Assembly: GCF_014696065.1 (NCBI RefSeq) | Contig: NZ_JACJPL010000024.1 | Location: 275,308 to 339,307, forward strand | Reading direction: 5' to 3' | Origin: Leptolyngbya sp. FACHB-261 | GTDB lineage: Bacteria > Cyanobacteriota > Cyanobacteriia > FACHB-261 | Length of the DNA stretch: 64,000 nt | Part shown: positions 63,866 through 64,000 of the stretch, in pieces | How the letters are laid out: every line of letters starts with the position of its first letter | Position numbering within the stretch: position 1 is the first letter of the stretch | Translations under genes and position numbers: made by a program | Notes under the pieces: model-generated | Database searches by the model: none | Told to the model about the DNA's origin: nothing | Seen by the model: only the letters and a program-made list of their open reading frames with translations

Positions 63866-64000
<135 letters not shown>

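Overview
The window comes from a cyanobacterial chromosome. It carries psbD (3' end) and psbC, a Psb34-like small protein beside a photosystem II radical SAM protein, DUF1830 and TIGR02652 cyanobacterial families, PEP-CTERM exported proteins, a group 2 sigma factor, a CyanoTRADD-N type membrane protein and a Pix/Tax-type phototaxis operon with a cyanobacteriochrome receptor. A filamentous, Leptolyngbya-like host fits, but the genus is a guess.

Layout. (1) 1-7.7 kb, minus strand: a five-gene chemosensory/phototaxis operon in the order PatA-type regulator, CheY, CheW, 4-GAF methyl-accepting receptor, CheA (running off the left edge). (2) 8-13.2 kb: HerA-like ATPase divergent from nadC, then a secreted subtilisin-like protease with a PEP-CTERM tail. 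(3) 13.3-24 kb: an accessory block. It holds two small minus-strand genes around a roughly 540-bp array of about 26 degenerate 21-bp repeats, a run of five hairpins that looks like a structured RNA, a TRADD-N-associated membrane protein, a half-HsdS/HsdM pair without HsdR, a frameshifted membrane gene, a pentapeptide-repeat membrane protein, a dsRBD/RNase III-like protein, two cysteine-rich proteins and an APH-like phosphotransferase. (4) 24-41 kb: single-gene units typical of accessory genes (class A beta-lactamase, GST, two alpha/beta hydrolases, three GNAT genes plus a MarR-GNAT fusion, VOC, ABM, ArsR-SRPBCC pair, DUF3465, methyltransferase, DUF4177-like, flavin monooxygenase), with gene remnants and hairpins between them. 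(5) 41.5-47.4 kb: a cytochrome P460/beta-propeller pair divergent from a LysR regulator, a PEP-CTERM trypsin-like protease and a large conserved hypothetical gene. (6) 47.8-64 kb: mostly core genes, namely groES-groEL with CIRCE, trmB, psb34, DUF1830, the PSII high-light radical SAM gene, a decayed BTAD regulator, a GHL10 glycosidase-like protein, a PhyH oxygenase, a GH43 enzyme, tRNA-Asp and tRNA-Ser, a sigma factor, gamma-carbonic anhydrase, TIGR02652, VOC, psbC and psbD.

The most unusual region is 13.3-14.8 kb. The 21-bp units are spaced at about two DNA helical turns, as in iteron or operator arrays. They lie between a small winged-helix gene and a second small DNA-binding-like gene, and a multi-hairpin RNA candidate lies just upstream of the latter. 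I could not match this combination to a described system. All family calls come from reading motifs; no database search was run.
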